From JBBSDP01 sp963754335 (GTDB lineage Bacteria > Planctomycetota > Phycisphaerae > Tepidisphaerales > Tepidisphaeraceae), in assembly GCA_963754335.1 (NCBI GenBank), contig CAVWFQ010000007.1, positions 143,246 to 207,245 on the forward strand: DNA of 64,000 nt, in the 5' to 3' direction. A program made the position numbers and the translations under genes. Below the pieces are notes generated by a model that was given only the letters and a program-made list of their open reading frames with translations, did not search any database and was not told where the DNA came from. This document shows, piece after piece, positions 37,226 through 46,901 of the stretch (position 1 is its first letter; the number at the start of each line of letters is the position of its first letter).

Positions 37226-39834
37226 TCACGCTATCGCGACAGGGGTCGTGCTGAAGATGACATTGTTACTCGTCACCGATTCCGTGATCGAGTTGGTCGT
37301 GTTGATTTTGGCGACCAGGAAATAGCTCCCAGCCGGCAGGGAGCTGAACGAAAGCTTGAATTTCAGGTTTTGCGTCTTGCCCGGCGCTACGTGGACGGCG
37401 ATGGGCACGTCCGTCGCCACCGCCAGGTCTGAATTATCCAGGGCCTGGTCGGTTGACGCGAAGAAATCGAAGTCGATCGTTCCGGCGGCTGCGACTCCGC
37501 CGAGATTCTGCAGCGTGAAGGGCAGGGTCAGTGCCTTGGCCTTGCTCGCAGCGGCCGGAACTTTGGAGAACTTGCCGGTGAGGTCCGCCAGCGGCGGGGC
37601 GAGCAGCACCTGCCTGCTGCTGGCGGCGATGTTGTTCGATTCATTGCTTTCGACGATTGAATTCGCCGCGTCGATCGAGGCGAGGATGAAGTATCGCCCG
37701 CCGACAAGAGAGGTGGCGGCCGATCCGGTCAGTGTGAAAGTCTTGGTTCCTCTGGCCTTCAGGTTCAGGGGCGGGGTGGTAAAACTCAGGAGCTGGCTGT
37801 CGGAATTGTCCAGCGCCTGGTCAGCCGAGGCGAAGAGAAGGATCTGCACCGCCGCGGCGGCGGACATCGCCGCGCCGATGTTGGTGATTTTAACCGAAAC
37901 TTTGGGTGCGGCGGTGGGGGCTATTTCCGCCGGCGGGGGTTACGGTCGCCACCAGGTCCGGGCGCCCGCGGCAATCGCCGGCAGGACCAGGAGACTCGCC
38001 GAGGGGATCACGCCGCCGGCGTTGAGCGCGACGGAAACAGGCGACGCCAGACTGAACGAACTGCCGCCGACGAGCAGTGCGATCGTGCCCGTGCCCAGGT
38101 TGGTGAGGAGGAATGATCCATCGGCGGCGGTCTGGGTGGTCTGCTCGCCGCTATCCGCGCGGCCGTTGTCATTGCTGTCTGCGACAACGGTCACTCCTCC
38201 AACGGGCGAGAGGTTCTGCGCGTTGGTTACCGTTCCCTTGATAATGCCGAAACTGGGGGCGAACGAATTAAAGCCGGTGAAATCCACGTCCTGGAGAAAC
38301 GGGAACTGATACGTCCCACTATTTTGGCCGTTCTTGATCGCAAAGGTCAGCCGCGGCGTTAGCCCAAGGGTATCGACCGTCAGTGAATCGCCTGCATTCA
38401 CGCTGGACGTGCCGGCGTCGACTTCGATTTTCGTCGTTGCGTTGGGCCCGACGTTGAACGTGTTCGGCCCGGAGTCGGCGCTGACATCCAGCGAGGCGAT
38501 GTTCGTAAAACTGACCTTCGCCGCACCGTTAAAGCCGCTCACTGTATGTGCCGCTGACCGTGAGGTTGGTGGGAGCGGTCGCCGCGAAATGGAGGTTTAT
38601 GTCTGCATCGGGCGTCTGGCTGGCGCCGTCGATATCCACCGTTCCCGCGACGCCGGCGGGAGAGATCTCGACACTGCCCGATCCGGATGGCTCGTTGAGG
38701 GTAACAATGTTGGAAGCCGACAAAGCGTCGACATTCACCTGGCTGGAGGGTCCGTCGTTGACGTCGAAATCGAGGGTATCTGGGAGAGTTGCGCCCAGGG
38801 AGAGGTCCACGATAGAGTTTGTCGGCGCATTGAGCGTGAAGTTGGTGACCGGGTCGTACTGGAAGCCGAGCAGGAGCTGATTCCCCACTGTGAGCTGCGT
38901 CTCATCCTCGACTTGGGTGAAGGAAAAGCCATCGCCGCCCGCGCCGGCGGAATCGTTCACGGTGATTTGGGCCGAACCCGCTTCGCCGGTCACCGAGACG
39001 AATCCCTGCACGGCCTGGATCTGGTTGGAATCGCCGATGATGACGTCGTCGGATGCGCCGGTTTCTGTCGTGATCCCCGTGAAGGTGCCAGGGTTGGTGT
39101 CCGCCACACCGACAATGTCGTGGCCAATGCTGTTGACGAAGTAATTGATGACGGTCGAGCTTGCCGGAAGTTCCTGGATTGCGTAGCCATCGCCGCCCGA
39201 TCCGCTATCCAGCGTGATATCGGTTTCCGGGCTGGCCCCCGCGCCGGCGGGGGTGAAATTGATCGTCGCCCCGGCGAAGTTCACCACCTGCGTACTGGTC
39301 AGCGTCGGATCCTGATGAATAGGGTCCTGCGTGTCCTGGATTTCGATGTCTGCAAGGGTGGCATTGGACGCGACGACGTTGATCGGTGCGGTAATCGCCT
39401 GTGCGCCAATGTTGTTGTCTACGTTCCCGATGAACAACTCCAGGCGGCTCGCGCCGCTCGGCTCGACGACCACCGGCAGATCGGTGTTGAAGATCTTCAC
39501 TATGTCTGTAGCGTCCTTCGTGTCGATCGAAACAACGGTGAAGGGGGACTCGGGACCGGTTGCGTCGTGGCCGCCACCGCTGAGGGTCCATCCGTCGTTG
39601 ATGAGTTCCTGGTTCAGCGTGATGGTGTCGTCGTCCTCGTTGAAAATGATCTGGCCCGACTGGATGGAGTAGGCCATGTCGTTTTCGATTCCCGAGGTCT
39701 GCTCAATATAAGAGCGCCACGCCATGTGCCTCAAGACTGACCGTAAAGAGCAGGCGACGCTCGAGCGGCTCGGACATGAGCGGGCCTGATTTGGATCGGG
39801 CGCGGTGGGGGAACGATGGGTCGCGGTGTTTCAT
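37226..39834 (-). CDS. LEPR-XLL / CARDB surface protein B, three frame breaks
   Basis: ATG 39834 follows GGAGAAG and leads to the motif SEPLERRLLFTVSL, the LEPR-XLL N-terminal signature of large planctomycete surface proteins. Beta-rich repeats follow (IEIQDTQDPIHQDPTLTS, VIIGDSNQIQAVQGFVS), then a carboxypeptidase-regulatory-like domain (IIKGTVTNAQNLSPVGGV, ADSNDNGRADSGE) and two CARDB domains (LLFASADQALDNSDSQ, GSYFLVAKINTTNSITES). Breaks are near 39710, 38545 and 37930. About 870 residues repaired. Role: probably cell-surface adhesion or structure, inferred from domains. It is a tandem paralogue of the upstream gene. Confidence 0.82.
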
Positions 39835-39865
39835 CTGCGTGTAAATCTTCTCCGGCGCCTTTGAT

Positions 39866-42521
39866 TCAAGCGATCGTGATCGGCGTGGTGCTGAAAATGA
39901 TGTTGTTGCCGGTGTTTGACTCAGCGAGCGAGTTGGTCGAGTTGACCTTCGCCACCAGGAAGTAGCTGCCCGCGGGGACGGAACTGAGCGGCAGGTTGAA
40001 CTTCAGGTTCTGCGTCTTGCCATTGGCCACATGCGCCGCCACCGGGAAATCGCCGCCGAGCTGGACATCGGAAGTGTCCAGCGTCTTGTCGGTGGAGACG
40101 AAGAAGTCGATATCGATCGTTCCCGGCGCTGGCACCGTTCCGAGGTTCTCAAGTGAGAAGGTGACCGGGAGCGGCTTGGCTTTGCTCGCGGTCGTCGCGA
40201 CTTTGCCGAATTTTCCGGTCAGATCCACCAGCGGCGGGGCGAGCAACACGGCCTTAGCGCTGGCGACGACGTTGTTGGATTCATTGCTCTCGGTGACGCG
40301 ATTGGTCGCATCCACCGAGGCCAGGATGAAATACTGCCCGGAAGTGAGCGTATTGGCCACGGCGCCGGTCAGGGTGATCACCTTCGCCGCTTTGGTCTTC
40401 AGGTCCAGGGGAACCGTGGTGATCGTCAGCAGCTTGCTGTCAGAAGTGTCCAGGGTTTTATCCGCCGAGGCAAAGAGCAGGACTTGCAGGGGAGTGGCGC
40501 TGGTCATGGCGGCGCCGATGTTGGTGATCTTGAGCGAGACCTTCGGCTTGCTGGTCGCCGTCTTGCTGGCCGCGGCGGTGACGGTCGCGGTCAGATCCGG
40601 CCCGCTGGCGGTGACGCCGGGAAGGATGGCGAGGTTCGCGGTAGCCGCCGCACCCCCACTGGTCACGTTGACGGACGTGGGCGTGAGCAGGCTGATGCCC
40701 GCGTTCTGGATGAGCAGGCCGTAGGTTCCCGTATCCAGTCCGGCAAAAAGGAAAGTTCCATCCGAGGCCGTGATGGCGGTCTTTTCGCCGGCATCCACGA
40801 CTCCGTTGTTGTTGGCATCAGCGACGACGGTCACCCCGACGGCAGGGTTGAGATTCTGCGCGTTGAAGACCGTGCCGGTCACCACCCCAAAGGTCGGCGT
40901 CACTTCACCCACGCGAGAGAATATGACCGGCTGGCGATCCCTGAAAGTGAAGCTCCCGTGGTCTCCTGAGCTGTCAGCCGACAGATCCAGTTCCGGCTGC
41001 TGCCCGGTAGTGCTTACCTGGAGACGATCCGTCGTCGTTCCACTCGACGGATTGCCGTTGATGGTGAAGGAGGTGGTTGGGGAGGCCTGTACGCTGAAAT
41101 TGTCAAACTCGGATCCGCCGGTCACGGAGACGGAGCCGAGATGTGTGAATGCGACGAATCCGCCAGCGTTCAATCCTTCGATCGAGTCGCCGCTGATCTG
41201 GAACGCGGTGTCGGAAAAAACCTCGTCGCTGAGGAGGTTGATCGCGTCGGAATTGTCTGAGGATCCTGTGTAGTCGACCTCTCCTCTGACACCTCCGGAT
41301 TGGATAGTCACCTCGCTCGAGCCGGCCGTGTCGTTGATGTCCTCATCCGTGAAAGAGGGTAAGACATCGACGAGCGTTTGCGTGCCGGCGCCGTTGGTGT
41401 TCAGCGTGATAGTAAAGCCGCGAAGGAAGTCCCCGACCGGCCCCGTGTGAATCTTGTTGGCGGCCCGTTCCCGAATTGAGCGTGAAGGCGTTGACCTCGT
41501 TGTCTAGGAAGGAGATCAACGATCGTCCATCCACCTGGAAAGCCATGTTTGAGTTGACATCGGAACTGCTCAGGTCCTGAACCAGGTCGAGACTATGGGC
41601 GGTCGGGTCATTCGCGTCGTTGATCGTGATCTGCGAAGTGGTCTGCTGGCCTGTGACAAAGACCTCGCCCAGAATCCCATCGACCTGATTCAAAGAGCCC
41701 ATCAGCACATTGTCGGAATCACCCGAGCCCGGATCGAGGGTGATGAAGTTGTTGGCGCTGAGCGCCTCGACGACGATCGTATTGTTTCCGTCACCGGAAA
41801 TCGTGACGGAATCAGTCGACGGTACATCGGATTGCTGTTGCACCACGAATGCGGTGCCGCCACTTCCTGTCAGTAGATTGATGCTGGTGCCCGGGGTGCT
41901 GGCATGTGCCGCCGGGGTGAAACTTACGGGCCCCGGGGACAAGCCCAGCACATCCTGGGCCCGGATCGTTGGGTCCTGATGCTGTGTGTCGCCTTCATCG
42001 TCGATGTAGAGCTCGAATCCCGTGGCGTTGGTCCCATTGAAGCTGACAGGCGCCGTGACCTGCTGCGCTCCGACGCCGCTTATGCCGCCGACGGACAGCG
42101 CGGTGCTGCCGGCGGAGGTGGGGTCGATCGTCACCGGCTTATCGGTGCTGGCGACGACGAACGTGTCCGCTCCGTCGCCGGTATCGACGTTGATGCTGGT
42201 GATGAAGGACTCGGGTCCACTGGCGGTATGTCCGTCGGGGCTCACGGTCCAACCCTCGTTCGTGAGGACGACCGACGCGATAATCGTGTCCGTTCGTTCT
42301 ACGATCGTGAGGGTCGTCGTCGTTCCGTTGGAAATGGCAAAGATCTCGCCGACGTTGTTCACGCCGGCGGCGAGCTCGGTATAGTTCAGGACGTTGCCCT
42401 GCGAGACGCTGCTCTGCAAGGTCAGGCCGACGTTGAACAGTATTCGCCGCTCGAGCAGCTCGCAGTTGAGGGGCCGAACAGGGGTCACGGGAAGACGCCG
42501 GTTTGCAAATCGATTTTTCAT
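39866..42521 (-). CDS. LEPR-XLL / CARDB surface protein A, one frame break
   Basis: From ATG 42521 (an upstream in-frame start at 42599 is possible) the N-terminus reads VTPVRPLNCELLERRILFNV, the LEPR-XLL motif. The repetitive region has paired features with protein B, for example IYIDDEGDTQHQDPTIRAQ-type elements (D-x-Q-H-Q-D-P-T) and SDNVLMGSLNQVDGILG. A regulatory-like domain (VTGTVFNAQNLNPAVGV, DANNNGVVDAGE) and two CARDB domains (LLFASADKTLDTSDSK, GSYFLVAKVNSTNSLAES) follow. One break near 41461. About 885 residues. It ends 31 bp before protein B, so both are probably co-transcribed. Confidence 0.85.
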
Positions 42522-42604
42522 AGCTGAGCGAGAAACGAGAAGTGTCAAGTGATTCTTGAGGCCATCCGCTCTCTTACGGATTTGAAATGTATCAATCAAC
42601 CGAG

Positions 42605-42859
42605 CTAAAAACCACTAATTTTATGACACCCGGAACACTCCCACACTCGAAGACGCTTGAAGAAAAACGCTCTGAATCGAGTTTTCTTCACCATGGGAGA
42701 ACCGCATGCCGGACACATTAATCCCATGCCGGAGTCGGAAGGCCTTGCAGTCGCGTAAAACGATTTGATGGACCGGCCAATCCGTTCCGCCAGTTCCGAA
42801 GGTGGCTCCTGATCCGCCTCGGCATCATTCGAGGAGTTTTGAGGACGGTTGTCCGTCAT
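42605..42859 (-). CDS. Small zinc-ribbon protein
   Basis: From ATG 42859 the product is 84 residues: an acidic N-terminus (MTDNRPQNSSNDAEADQEPP), a short helix (LAERIGRSIKSFYA) and a C-terminal zinc ribbon with CPACGSPM and WECSGCHKISGF (two C-x-x-C pairs). An earlier in-frame start exists at 42943. The size and ribbon suggest nucleic-acid binding or a remnant-free accessory, but I cannot name it. It is 83 bp upstream of surface protein A on the same strand. Confidence 0.65.
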   Translation of the reverse strand: MTDNRPQNSSNDAEADQEPPSELAERIGRSIKSFYATARPSDSGMGLMCPACGSPMVKKTRFRAFFFKRLRVWECSGCHKISGF

Positions 42860-43316
42860 CCGCGATTGTAGACCGCGGGATTCGTACGAACCAATGCCTT
42901 CCCGGCGTTGCCAAGGCGCAGAGTTGTCGCCACGGATGAACAATCAGATGAACCCTGCGCGGCCGCCGCCGCAGCCAAACCCGGGGCAAATTCGCAGAAT
43001 GGTTGCCGCGGATGAACGCGGATGAACGCGGATGTACGCGGATTAAGAATTCGCGGCCGTCATCCCTCGAAGATGAAAAGAGTATTGCCGCGAAAAGGCA
43101 CAAGAAACGCAAAAGGGGATGCCGAGCAGAGCTCGCGGGTGTTGAGCCAGCCCCGATCTGCAACGCAGGAGAACTGAACGAGAGAAGAGTGGAGAGGATT
43201 CGCCGTAGGCTTATTTTCCACGAATTAATCGGTCCATCTGTCTTCAATCCGGGCGGTTTCGCAAGGGAAAGGCGTCTCGTGCGAACTTTCTTTGAATTTT
43301 ACCGGACCACAGGCCT
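42860..43316. repeat. 457-bp gene-free spacer with a CCGCGGATGAACGCGG repeat
   Basis: At 42998-43047 there are three direct CGCGGATGAA/CGCGGATGTA words, half of the inverted repeat family at 9073. The preceding segment 42950-42998 is the reverse complement of the 3' flank of the copy at 33719 (GCGGCGGCGG, GGTTTGG, TTCTGCG words). Nearby is the word TTGCCGCGAAAAGGCACAAG. No gene is seen. Confidence 0.65.
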
Positions 43317-44524
43317 TCACCCATCCGCCATCACATATCGCTTAAAGAGCCGCAACGGCCGCGTGAAAAAATGCAGGAACTGCAGCACGCGGGGCAGCGA
43401 AAACACATTGCGGTCGCGCGGATTGGGAACGGCGGCCCAGGCCAGATAGCGCAGCTTGTCCCGGAATCGCCGCTGCATCCGCAGGTGAAACAGCGACGCC
43501 TCGCACTGTTTCCGCAGCGGCGATGTCTCCTGCCCGCTCTGCTGAATATTGAGCATCGCCAAGGATCGTTCTTCGGCAAGCGTGGCCACGACTCGGTCGG
43601 CGGCGATCGCTTTCTCAGCGGCAATCGGAATCTGCAAATCGAGAAGCATTCGTGCGAGCGCGAGGCCCAGCAAGAGAACCCGCGAGCGGCCGGATGCGAC
43701 CGCCTCGCTGAGCGCCCGTTCAACTCCGATACTGGGTTGTGCTCGCAGAAGCTCGGCGATGTCGCAAACCCATTGCAGGCGTTCCCATTGATGCTTGCCG
43801 CCGTGCAGGCACAGGAAGGGGAGCAGGTCATCGCCGGCGAGGGTGGGAACTTCGCCGCCGCCGACTCGGACTTGTTGTGCCCGTTGCCACAGCTCATCAA
43901 ATGACACGTCAAAGGGGAGATAGCCGCGGGAGAGGCCCCAGTGCAGGTCGACGGTCAGTTTCGTGTCCTGACGGACGAATGTCTCTTCGCATTCGCCGCT
44001 TGAGATGCAGTTCGACATCGCGATCGGCTTCCCAGCCGGGAAAGCCGAGCGACTTGAGCACGTCCACGGCCGCGGCGGCATCCGTCGGCCTGACGAGAAT
44101 ATCCAGATCGCCAAACGGGCGAAGGCCGACGTTGCCGTAGGCGAGCGCGCCGAGCGTGGCGCCTTTGAAGGAGAGGGCGGGTATCGACGCGGCTTTCAGC
44201 GCGTTGTTGAGCTTCACCAGCTCGCGCACTGAGGCGCATGCTCTTGAACGTTGCCTGCCGGCAGTGCGAGACAAGCGATTGCGAAACCGATTCGGGAATT
44301 ACATCCGCGGCATGAGTCCGCAGGGAAGAACCGACCAGGGGGAGCACGCCGTTACGGCCGGCGATGTCGAGCACGGATTGCCATCGCACGCCGCCGCTCG
44401 CGGCCTGTCGAATCCGCCCGGCATGTTCTGGGGAAATGCGCGTCCGCGCACAGAGGCAAATCAGCGTCGCCTCGGCCGAGTTCTTCGGTGGTCGCAGGCC
44501 GTTGTTCCGATCAGGCCGCGGCAC
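43317..44524 (-). CDS. Nucleotidyltransferase-fold protein (NTP_transf_5 type) of the RiPP locus, two frame breaks
   Basis: Reconstructed length about 400 residues. The N-terminal helical part (WQSVLDIAGRNGVLPLVGSS) leads, after a break near 44240, to the nucleotidyltransferase core ALSFKGATLGALAYGN, LRPFGDLDILVRP, where G-D-L-D-I supplies the two metal-binding Asp. After a break near 43995 follow TKLTVDLHWGLSRGYLPF and the helical C-terminus with LPFLCLHGGKHQWERLQWVCD. This family occurs beside lasso-peptide and PqqD/HprK-type clusters, where it modifies the peptide or another partner. Its start lies inside the end of the kinase gene (14-bp overlap), so the two are co-translated. Confidence 0.83.
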
Positions 44525-45416
44525 AATCGGCCTCCACCATGCGAACCACCTGCGGCAAGAGGGCCAGGTCGCGCCGGCGATCCAGCTTTTGCACTTTCAC
44601 CATCGAGGCAAGGCGGGAAGCCTGGCGGAAATGATCCGCCCGCGTGCCGGTCGCCTCCAGCGCGCTGAGATTGAAAGAATGCTTCACGAGCTGCATGAAC
44701 GCCTGCTGCGGCGGCAAAGACTGAATCTGCTCGGACGACCCATCTCCCAGTACGTAAACATTGCGAATGGGAAGCGCTCCCTGCGCGAAGGGCCCGTTGG
44801 ATCGGCACGCACGCTTATCGAAATTGGGCATGAGGGCGGGCAGATCCAGCGGGCGGGCGTCGAGCTGTGCGGCCGCTTCCGGGTAGAGCTTGAGCTGCGG
44901 AAATCCCGGATGGGCGATGGGACCGCCGGGCGCATCGACATTCACCGCCACCAGGTCATCGGAAACCAGGGCAAAGCCGCCAGCGTGAAAGGCCGCCGCG
45001 AGGGTGGATTTGCCTGTCCCCTTGTCAGCGACGAATGCCACGGCCGTTCCGTTAATCATGATCGAGCTGGCGTGCAACACGAGAAACTGGCGCTGATGCA
45101 GCAGCAAGCCGAGCACCGGCCCAAGCAGGTAGAGGCGGATCGCCCGTTCCTCGGCGTCGGGATCGACATCGATGATGATCTCGCTCCCCCCGCGGACGAT
45201 AAACGCCCCCGCCCCCGCGTACCACATCTTCGCCGTATCGCGCGTGGCGATGGCGCTGGACAGTTCGCCGGGCTGGATCAAAAGATCGGCCCGGTCGATT
45301 GGTCCATAGCGCACACGCACGTCGCTGTTTCCCGCGACAGCCGACTCGGGCGCCGATAACTCCGGCAGTTCCAGTTCCGAATCGATGGTGAGGCCGTAAG
45401 CAGTGTAATGGGGCAT
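44511..45416 (-). CDS. HprK-related kinase of the RiPP locus
   Basis: Intact from ATG 45416, 301 residues. The N-terminal domain is beta-rich (YTAYGLTIDSELELPEL, VRVRYGPID). The P-loop is DKGTGKST at about 131-138, preceded by FLVLHASSIMINGTAVAFVA, followed by the acidic FALVSDDLVAV motif of HPr kinase/phosphorylase-like enzymes. Relatives in lasso clusters phosphorylate the C-terminal Ser or other residues of the precursor. Here the precursors contain a conserved Ser in CSHQ, a possible target; this is speculation. It is divergent from the PqqD-like gene 102 bp away. Confidence 0.87.
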   Translation of the reverse strand: MPHYTAYGLTIDSELELPELSAPESAVAGNSDVRVRYGPIDRADLLIQPGELSSAIATRDTAKMWYAGAGAFIVRGGSEIIIDVDPDAEERAIRLYLLGPVLGLLLHQRQFLVLHASSIMINGTAVAFVADKGTGKSTLAAAFHAGGFALVSDDLVAVNVDAPGGPIAHPGFPQLKLYPEAAAQLDARPLDLPALMPNFDKRACRSNGPFAQGALPIRNVYVLGDGSSEQIQSLPPQQAFMQLVKHSFNLSALEATGTRADHFRQASRLASMVKVQKLDRRRDLALLPQVVRMVEADCAAA

Positions 45417-45518
45417 AGGCGCGTTTTCCCCAATCGTTATCGGCTGAATTGAGCCGGGGCATCGCGTACGGAGACCGAAAATAGTTATGGAACCGGTGCG
45501 AATTGACGAAAAGGGACT

Positions 45519-45824
45519 GTGGCGCAGACAAAAACAAAAACGCTCGATTCGCGGACGATTGTGGTCGCCTCGGCCAACCAGGTTTCCAGCGAACTCGCCG
45601 GCGAGGCGGTCATCCTCGACCTGAACGCCGGGGTGTATCATGGCCTCAACGGCACCGGTGCACGCCTCTGGTCGCTCCTTACTCAGCCGCGCACGATTGG
45701 CGAGATGTGTCAGACCCTTCTGAGCGAATATGACGTTGAGCCCGGCCAATGCGAACGGGACGTCGTCGCCGTCATTGAAAAACTGGCGTCGAAAGGGCTG
45801 GTGGAGATTCGTCCGGCGGCGTAG
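45519..45824 (+). CDS. PqqD-family RiPP recognition element protein
   Basis: Intact 101-residue protein from a GTG start preceded by AAAAGGGAC. The core GEAVILDLNAGVYHGLNGTGARLWSLL is the PqqD winged-helix signature (described in parts: AVILDLNAGVYHGLN and GARLWSLL), followed by the helix VVAVIEKLASKGLVEI. Such domains bind the leader peptide of RiPP precursors and present it to modifying enzymes. The conserved leader of the four precursors next to it (Y-x2-P-x-L/V-x3-G-x5-T) is the type recognised by lasso B1 proteins. Confidence 0.9.
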   Translation: MAQTKTKTLDSRTIVVASANQVSSELAGEAVILDLNAGVYHGLNGTGARLWSLLTQPRTIGEMCQTLLSEYDVEPGQCERDVVAVIEKLASKGLVEIRPAA

Positions 45825-45853
45825 GGCAGAAAGCGAACATAGTCCAAACAAAA

Positions 45854-45885
45854 GCGGGCCGCGGTTCGTGAGAACCGCGGCCCGC
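45854..45885 (-). terminator. Terminator of RiPP precursor 1
   Basis: Perfect 14-bp stem GCGGGCCGCGGTTC with a 4-base loop, followed on the minus strand by TTTTGTTT. It begins 30 bp after the precursor stop. On the plus strand it faces the end of the PqqD-like gene, 30 bp away, so it may serve both. Confidence 0.9.
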
Positions 45886-45915
45886 TGAATTGAGCAAAAC
45901 GGATTCAAATCCGCA

Positions 45916-46074
45916 TTAGGCGGGGAGCTTAAAGCAAATCTGATGCGAGCAGCAGTCGCCACGGACAACGGCGGTCTGCGTCTGCGCTTCGACCGAGCCA
46001 TGCTCGGAGAGCTCGGGGGCGGTGTAGGGCTTCTTGACCTGTTCGACGGCTTGCTTCTTCGATTCCTGAACCAT
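45916..46074 (-). CDS. RiPP precursor peptide 1 (lasso-like leader)
   Basis: A 52-residue peptide with a clean AAAGGA ribosome site. The leader region has Lys-rich N-terminus (VQESKKQAVEQVKK), then Y17, P20, L22, G26 and T32, the exact spacing of lasso precursor leaders. If T32 is the usual -2 Thr, the core begins at residue 34 and Asp40 is core position 7, where lasso rings close. The core continues GDCCSHQICF with three Cys. Near-identical leaders in precursors 2 and 3 and a divergent core are typical of RiPP families. Maturation is inferred, not shown. Confidence 0.85.
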   Translation of the reverse strand: MVQESKKQAVEQVKKPYTAPELSEHGSVEAQTQTAVVRGDCCSHQICFKLPA

Positions 46075-46254
46075 GGCAATTGTCCTTTCGAGTTAGCGGC
46101 GAGACGATAATCACAATCTATATCTCACCCCTCGCGAGGCAAAAAAGAATCGGATTGTTCGAGCCCCAAACCAGGCCTGGCAGGTCTATCAGTGACGTTT
46201 AATTCGGCGTGAGCCGTCGGCGCCGGCTGTAACAACAAGACAAAACGAATCACA
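46075..46254 (-). promoter_or_regulatory. Conserved upstream region of RiPP precursor 1
   Basis: The word CGAGGCAAAAAAGAATC (plus strand, 46135-46151) lies exactly 61 bp from the start codon, as in precursors 2 and 3, with an AT-rich TATAGAT between. A further block with CAGTGACGTTTAATTCGGCG (46190-46209) is shared with precursor 3. This is the likely promoter plus control region. Confidence 0.7.
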
Positions 46255-46290
46255 TCGATGCCCTCCGCTGATTGGCAGTCGAAACGAAAG

Positions 46291-46320
46291 CGGGCCGCGG
46301 TTCATGTGAACCGCGGCCCG
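46291..46320 (-). terminator. Terminator of RiPP precursor 2
   Basis: Perfect stem CGGGCCGCGGTTC with loop ATGT, followed on the minus strand by GCTTTCGTTTCG. It is 29 bp after the precursor stop, the same spacing as copies 1 and 3. Confidence 0.85.
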
Positions 46321-46349
46321 TCGATTGATCCGAACGGATCCGATCCGTG

Positions 46350-46511
46350 TTATCCGATGACGGGTTTGAAACAAATCTGATGCGAGCAGTCGCCGCGGAC
46401 AACCGGCGTCTGCGTCTCCGCTTCGACCGAGCCATGCTCGGTCAGCTCGGGGGTGACGTAGGGTTTCTTGACCTCTTCGTCCGCGGCTTGCTTCTGTTTC
46501 TTCTGATCCAT
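46350..46511 (-). CDS. RiPP precursor peptide 2 (lasso-like leader)
   Basis: A 53-residue peptide. One extra N-terminal residue shifts the leader landmarks to Y18, P21, L23, G27 and T33. With T33 at -2 the core starts at T35 and Asp41 is again core position 7. The core ends GDCSHQICFKPVIG and has two Cys. The ribosome site is AAAGGACAATTGCC before ATG, shared with precursor 1. The leader is nearly identical to the other two minus-strand precursors, the core differs, so these are alternative substrates of one enzyme set. Confidence 0.85.
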   Translation of the reverse strand: MDQKKQKQAADEEVKKPYVTPELTEHGSVEAETQTPVVRGDCSHQICFKPVIG

Positions 46512-46590
46512 GGCAATTGTCCTTTCTAATGGCCGGCGAGACGATGCTCACAACCTATATCACATTGCTCACGAGGCAAAAAAGAATCAG
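46512..46590 (-). promoter_or_regulatory. Conserved upstream region of RiPP precursor 2
   Basis: CGAGGCAAAAAAGAATC at 46572-46588 is 61 bp from the start codon. The AT-rich CCTATATCA lies between. The second block seen at precursors 1 and 3 is missing here. Confidence 0.65.
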
Positions 46591-46686
46591 GCATTTCGCG
46601 CCCGGCACGCGCGCTGTTGTTATGGGACTCGGTTGGACGTGCTACTGAGTCTGATTGGTTATAGGATGTAATACGGTCGAAAGAAT

Positions 46687-46718
46687 GCGGGCCGTGGTTC
46701 ATGTGAACCACGGCCCGC
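46687..46718 (-). terminator. Terminator of RiPP precursor 3
   Basis: Perfect 14-bp stem GCGGGCCGTGGTTC with loop ATGT, followed by ATTCTTTCG on the minus strand. One base pair differs from copies 1 and 2 by a compensated change (C-G to T-A), which shows the stem is under selection. Confidence 0.88.
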
Positions 46719-46748
46719 CGACTTGATCAAAACAGATTCAGATCCAGC

Positions 46749-46901
46749 TTACAAGACTTTAAAGACCGTCTGGTGCGAGCAGTCGTTGCCGATAACCGCC
46801 AACTGCGTCTGCGCTTCAACCGAACCATGCTCGGTCAGCTCGGGGGCGGTGTAGGGCTTCTTGGCCTGTTCGACGACTTGCTTCTTCGATTCCTGGATCA
46901 T
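46749..46901 (-). CDS. RiPP precursor peptide 3 (lasso-like leader)
   Basis: A 50-residue peptide with leader landmarks Y17, P20, L22, G26 and T32 and an N-terminus like precursor 1 (MIQESKKQVVEQAKK). With T32 at -2 the core starts at L34 and Asp40 is core position 7. The core is LAVIGNDCSHQTVFKVL with one Cys. The ribosome site AAAGGATAATTGCC precedes ATG. It shares the upstream control block with precursor 1 more closely than with 2. Confidence 0.85.
   Translation of the reverse strand: MIQESKKQVVEQAKKPYTAPELTEHGSVEAQTQLAVIGNDCSHQTVFKVL

Noticed and set aside
38334..39740. 468-codon plus-strand frame over surface protein B
   Set aside because: The minus strand has clear domains and paralogy to protein A; the plus frame has none.
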